Assembly (NCBI RefSeq): GCF_000015165.1
Contig: NC_009485.1
Span: 806,001 to 870,000 of the forward strand
Reading direction: 5' to 3'
Source: Bradyrhizobium sp. BTAi1
GTDB taxonomy: Bacteria; Pseudomonadota; Alphaproteobacteria; Rhizobiales; Xanthobacteraceae
Length of the DNA: 64,000 nt
A program made the position numbers and the translations under genes. Positions 61,223-64,000 of this stretch are shown piece after piece; the stretch's first letter is position 1, and each line of letters starts with the position of its first letter. The notes below the pieces were generated by a model that had not been told where the DNA came from, ran no database searches, and saw nothing but the letters and a program-made list of their open reading frames with translations.

Positions 61223-62511
61223 TGGGCGTGGAAGTCACCAAGCTGCCGACCGGGCTCACCGTCGTCACCGATACGATGCCGCATCTGGAAACGGCGGCGC
61301 TCGGCGTCTGGGCCGGGGTGGGCGGCCGCGACGAGAAGCCGGATGAGCATGGCATCTCGCATCTGCTCGAGCACATGGCGTTCAAGGGGACGACCACGCG
61401 CAGCGCGCGCGAGATCGTCGAGGCGATCGAGGCGGTCGGCGGCGATCTCAATGCCGGCACCTCGACCGAGACCACGGCCTATTATGCGCGCGTGCTGAAG
61501 GCCGACGTGCCGCTCGCGCTCGACGTGCTCTCCGACATCCTCGCCAATCCGTCCTTCGTGCCGGAGGAGCTGGAGCGCGAGAAGAACGTCATCGTGCAGG
61601 AGATCGGCGCTGCCCAGGACACCCCTGATGATGTCGTGTTCGAACATCTCAATGAGCTGTGCTTTCCGGATCAGCCGATGGGGCGCTCCTTGCTCGGCAC
61701 CGCCAAGACGCTGCAGGGGTTCGATCGCGACAAGCTGCATGGCTATCTCGCCACGCATTATCGCGGACCGGACATGGTCGTGGCCGCCGCCGGCGCCGTC
61801 GACCATCAGCAGGTGGTCGAGGATGTGACCAGGCGTTTTGCCAGCTTCAATGGCGCTCCGGCGCCGAAACCGCTGCCCGCCGCGTTCGGCAAAGGCGGCT
61901 CGCGGGTCGTGCATCGCGACCTCGAGCAGGCGCATCTGACCTTGGCGCTCGAGGGCGTGCCGCAGGCCGATCCGTCGCTGTTCTCGCTGCAGGTGTTCAC
62001 CAACATCCTCGGCGGCGGCATGTCGTCCCGGCTGTTCCAGGAGGTGCGTGAAAACCGGGGGCTCTGCTACTCCGTGTATACGTTCCACGCGCCCTACAGC
62101 GACACCGGCTTTTTCGGCCTCTACACCGGCACCGATCCGGCCGACGCGCCTGAGATGATGGAGGTCGTGGTCGACATCATCGGCAACGCGGTGGAAACGC
62201 TGAGCGAGGCCGAGGTGGCCCGCGCCAAGGCGCAGATGAAGGCGGGCTTGTTGATGGCGCTGGAGAGCTGCAGCGCCCGCGCCGAGCAGCTGGCGCGCCA
62301 TATCCTGGCCTATGGACGGCCGCAGACCTTGCAGGAGATGGTCGACAAGATCGAGGCCGTCAGTGTCGAGAGCACGCGCGATGCGGCTCGTGCGCTGCTC
62401 GCACGCAGCAAGCCTGCGGTGGTCGCGCTCGGCAGCGGCAGGGGTCTGGACACGGCGGTGACTTTCGCCGAAGCTCTCACCGGGTCGAAGCCGAAGGCCC
62501 AGCTGCATTGA
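61219..62511 (+). CDS. M16 family zinc peptidase (MPP-like)
   Basis: An insulinase/mitochondrial-processing-peptidase-type metallopeptidase of 430 residues. The inverted zinc motif HLLEH (in GISHLLEHMAFKGT) is intact and the distal glutamate lies in the REKNVIVQEI region. The C-terminal half has RENRGLCYSVYTFHAPYSDTGFF, the substrate-binding Arg-Tyr segment. It is closer to mitochondrial beta-MPP than to pitrilysin and has no signal peptide, so it is probably cytosolic. ATG 61219 overlaps the thrC stop (ATGA). Why it is coupled to thrC is unknown, though the linkage recurs in Rhizobiales. Confidence 0.95.
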   Translation: MMGVEVTKLPTGLTVVTDTMPHLETAALGVWAGVGGRDEKPDEHGISHLLEHMAFKGTTTRSAREIVEAIEAVGGDLNAGTSTETTAYYARVLKADVPLALDVLSDILANPSFVPEELEREKNVIVQEIGAAQDTPDDVVFEHLNELCFPDQPMGRSLLGTAKTLQGFDRDKLHGYLATHYRGPDMVVAAAGAVDHQQVVEDVTRRFASFNGAPAPKPLPAAFGKGGSRVVHRDLEQAHLTLALEGVPQADPSLFSLQVFTNILGGGMSSRLFQEVRENRGLCYSVYTFHAPYSDTGFFGLYTGTDPADAPEMMEVVVDIIGNAVETLSEAEVARAKAQMKAGLLMALESCSARAEQLARHILAYGRPQTLQEMVDKIEAVSVESTRDAARALLARSKPAVVALGSGRGLDTAVTFAEALTGSKPKAQLH

Positions 62512-62612
62512 GCACCAGTCCGGACAGGCCGAGCCTCGTGCGGCTCGCCGCGACGTGGTGTGCCGGACCGGCGCTGAGAGTCGGGGGCTGAAGAGCAGGG
62601 GGAGCATCACTG

Positions 62613-63200
62613 ATGGCCCTGTTTCGCTTGCCATCCAACGGGCCGGCCGCGCTGGCGCCGCGCGGCAATGGCTTGATGCTGCGCGCGCCGCAGATGGCCG
62701 ATTACGCGCAATGGGCGCAGCTTCGTGAGCTCAGCCGCGATTACCTGACGCCGTGGGAGCCGATCTGGCCGTCCGATGATCTGACGCGGTCCGGTTTCCG
62801 CCGCCGGCTGCGGCGCTATGCGGAGGACATCTCGGCCGATCGCTCTTACCCGTTCATCGTATTCCGCGAGCAGGATGGCGCCATGCTCGGCGGCATCACG
62901 CTCGCCAATGTTCGGCGCGGCATCGTCCAGGCCGGCACCATCGGCTATTGGATGGGCCAGCCGCATGCGCATCGCGGCTACATGACGGCGGCGTTGCGGC
63001 TCTTGCTGCCGACGCTGTTCGGCGAGCTCAACCTGCACCGGGTCGAGGCCGCCTGCATCCCCACCAATACGCCGTCGATTCGGGTGCTGGAGAAGTGCGG
63101 CTTCACCCGCGAGGGACTGGCGCGCCGCTATCTCTGCATCAACGGGGTCTGGCAGGACCATTATCTCTACGGCCTGCTGCACGAGGATTTCCGCGGCTAG
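62613..63200 (+). CDS. RimJ-like GNAT acetyltransferase
   Basis: A 195-residue acetyltransferase of the RimJ/RimL ribosomal-protein N-terminal type. It has YAQWAQLRELSRDYLTPWEPIWP near the N-terminus, the acetyl-CoA loop around QPHAHRGYMTAAL, and EAACIPTNTPSIRVLEKCGFTREGLARRYLCINGVWQDH at the C-terminus. A GGGGGAG lies 8 bases before the ATG. It is downstream of the M16 gene by about 100 bases. Its substrate may be a ribosomal protein or another amine. Confidence 0.92.
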   Translation: MALFRLPSNGPAALAPRGNGLMLRAPQMADYAQWAQLRELSRDYLTPWEPIWPSDDLTRSGFRRRLRRYAEDISADRSYPFIVFREQDGAMLGGITLANVRRGIVQAGTIGYWMGQPHAHRGYMTAALRLLLPTLFGELNLHRVEAACIPTNTPSIRVLEKCGFTREGLARRYLCINGVWQDHYLYGLLHEDFRG

Positions 63201-63360
63201 CGAATGTGATCGACAGGGACGCAGGAGTGGCGGAGGGGGACTGGTTCCGCGCCTTGAAATGGGTATAGACGCCGGTGTGCAGCCGCCGTCCCGTCAGGCT
63301 CCCGAGCTTGGCGGTGTGGCGTTGGCGGGCGAGGCGGGCGAGAGCCGAGGACATCAGACG

Positions 63361-64000
63361 ATGCGACAGACGAGCGTGGTGAGAGTTGGGACATTGGCAG
63401 CCGTGCTGCTGGCGATGGGAGCGGCCGGGACCGCCCCGCCGGTGGCAGCCCAATCCCTGACCGACCGCTTCAAGAGCCTGTTTGGTGGCGGCTCCGATGA
63501 CAAGGAGCAGCAGAATCTGCCCGCGAGCGGCGGACCGCCGGTTGATCCGACCGAGGGCCTGAGCTGCCCGCCGGTGAGCATCCGCGCCGGTGCCTCGACC
63601 TATGCGGTCGCAGCGCCCGGCAAGCAGGCGGTCGGCAACGACGTGCGTTTCCAGGCGTCCATCACCAAGACGGCGCGCGAGTGCAATCTCAACGGCGCCG
63701 AGATCGTCGGCAAGATCGGGATCCAGGGCAGGGTCGTGGCCGGTCCCGCCGGTGCCCCCGCGACGGTCGACATCCCGATGCGCATCGCTGTGGTCCAGGG
63801 GGGCATCGGCGAGAAGGTGATCGCCACCAAATCCTATCGAACCACCGTCCAGATGACCGGCGACGGCAGCGTTCCGTTCACGATCGTGGCCGAGGACATG
63901 GTCTATCCGGTGCCGCCACCGGGCGCCAATGCCGACAATTACGTGTTCTATATCGGGTTCGACCCGCAGGCCCTGACCCCCGAGCGGCCGCACGGCAAGA
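63361..64000 (+). CDS. Exported protein of unknown function, truncated by window edge
   Basis: An open frame of 213 residues that continues past the window. The signal peptide (about 1-31) is VGTLAAVLLAMGAAGTAPPVAAQS. Then come SLTDRFKSLFGGGSDDKEQQN and a region with two cysteines (LSCPPVSIRAGASTYAV, ARECNLNGAEIVGKIG) followed by beta-rich sequence (VQMTGDGSVPFTIVAEDMVYPVPP). I do not recognise a named family; it looks like a periplasmic or outer-membrane-associated protein. The ATG at 63361 is supported by GAGGA about 9-13 bases upstream. Confidence 0.75.
   Translation, partial: MRQTSVVRVGTLAAVLLAMGAAGTAPPVAAQSLTDRFKSLFGGGSDDKEQQNLPASGGPPVDPTEGLSCPPVSIRAGASTYAVAAPGKQAVGNDVRFQASITKTARECNLNGAEIVGKIGIQGRVVAGPAGAPATVDIPMRIAVVQGGIGEKVIATKSYRTTVQMTGDGSVPFTIVAEDMVYPVPPPGANADNYVFYIGFDPQALTPERPHGK

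Overview
The window looks like chromosomal DNA of a Bradyrhizobium-type alphaproteobacterium. It has high GC, very high GC at third codon positions (hence many long mirror-image ORFs), a class I lysyl-tRNA synthetase, an aa3 cytochrome oxidase operon of rhizobial layout, and many dispersed palindromic intergenic repeats. I identify 61 protein genes, two of them cut by the window edges, and one insertion sequence. I found no tRNA, rRNA, CRISPR array or prophage.

Layout. 1-2.2 kb: end of an unknown gene, a small membrane protein, a Sco copper chaperone and an orphan solute-binding protein. 2.3-3.6 kb: an IS481-family element that landed inside a dispersed repeat and left a CTTC target duplication. 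3.7-10.5 kb: lysK, a periplasmic alpha carbonic anhydrase, DUF952-pyrD, a MATE exporter, an RNase Z-like hydrolase and a small membrane protein. 10.9-20.1 kb: a four-part DNA repair set (ATP-dependent ligase, ligase-associated exonuclease, DEXH helicase, PdeM phosphoesterase), arranged as two divergent pairs with a TPR-methyltransferase and a branched-chain amino-acid-type binding protein between them. The ligase and the helicase genes each carry an in-frame palindromic repeat that adds a low-complexity segment to the protein. 20.3-28.9 kb: LysR with a DMT exporter, a TSUP permease with its TIGR02186 partner, and a TetR-controlled RND pump. 29-34.8 kb: a ClpP-fold membrane protein, a PodJ-like coiled-coil/Sel1 polarity protein, and PadR divergent from an NTF2-like protein. 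34.9-40.5 kb: a beta-oxidation set (acyl-CoA dehydrogenase, thiolase, bifunctional hydratase/dehydrogenase). 40.6-43.3 kb: a glutathione block (GST, MarR, glutamate-cysteine ligase). 43.6-49 kb: a PAN-domain secreted protein, a nucleotidyltransferase, tldD-lepB-mmcQ, a GNAT and an IalB protein. 49.5-56.5 kb: aa3 oxidase structural and assembly genes (coxB, ctaD, ctaB, a CoxF-like protein, ctaG, ctaE, DUF983, SURF1). 56.6-59.8 kb: MerR, a carboxymuconolactone decarboxylase-like protein, PhzF and about 1.5 kb of repeats. 59.8-64 kb: thrC, an M16 peptidase, a RimJ-like acetyltransferase and a truncated secreted protein.

The most notable signals are the repeat-derived peptide insertions in two members of one repair pathway, the IS-in-repeat junction, twin 12-bp palindromes at the gst/marR divide, a 32-bp palindrome over divergent padR promoters, a FixK2/FNR-like box before coxB, and a long structured repeat before thrC. 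I saw no clearly new multi-gene system. The repair block is a known association in an unusual state here.
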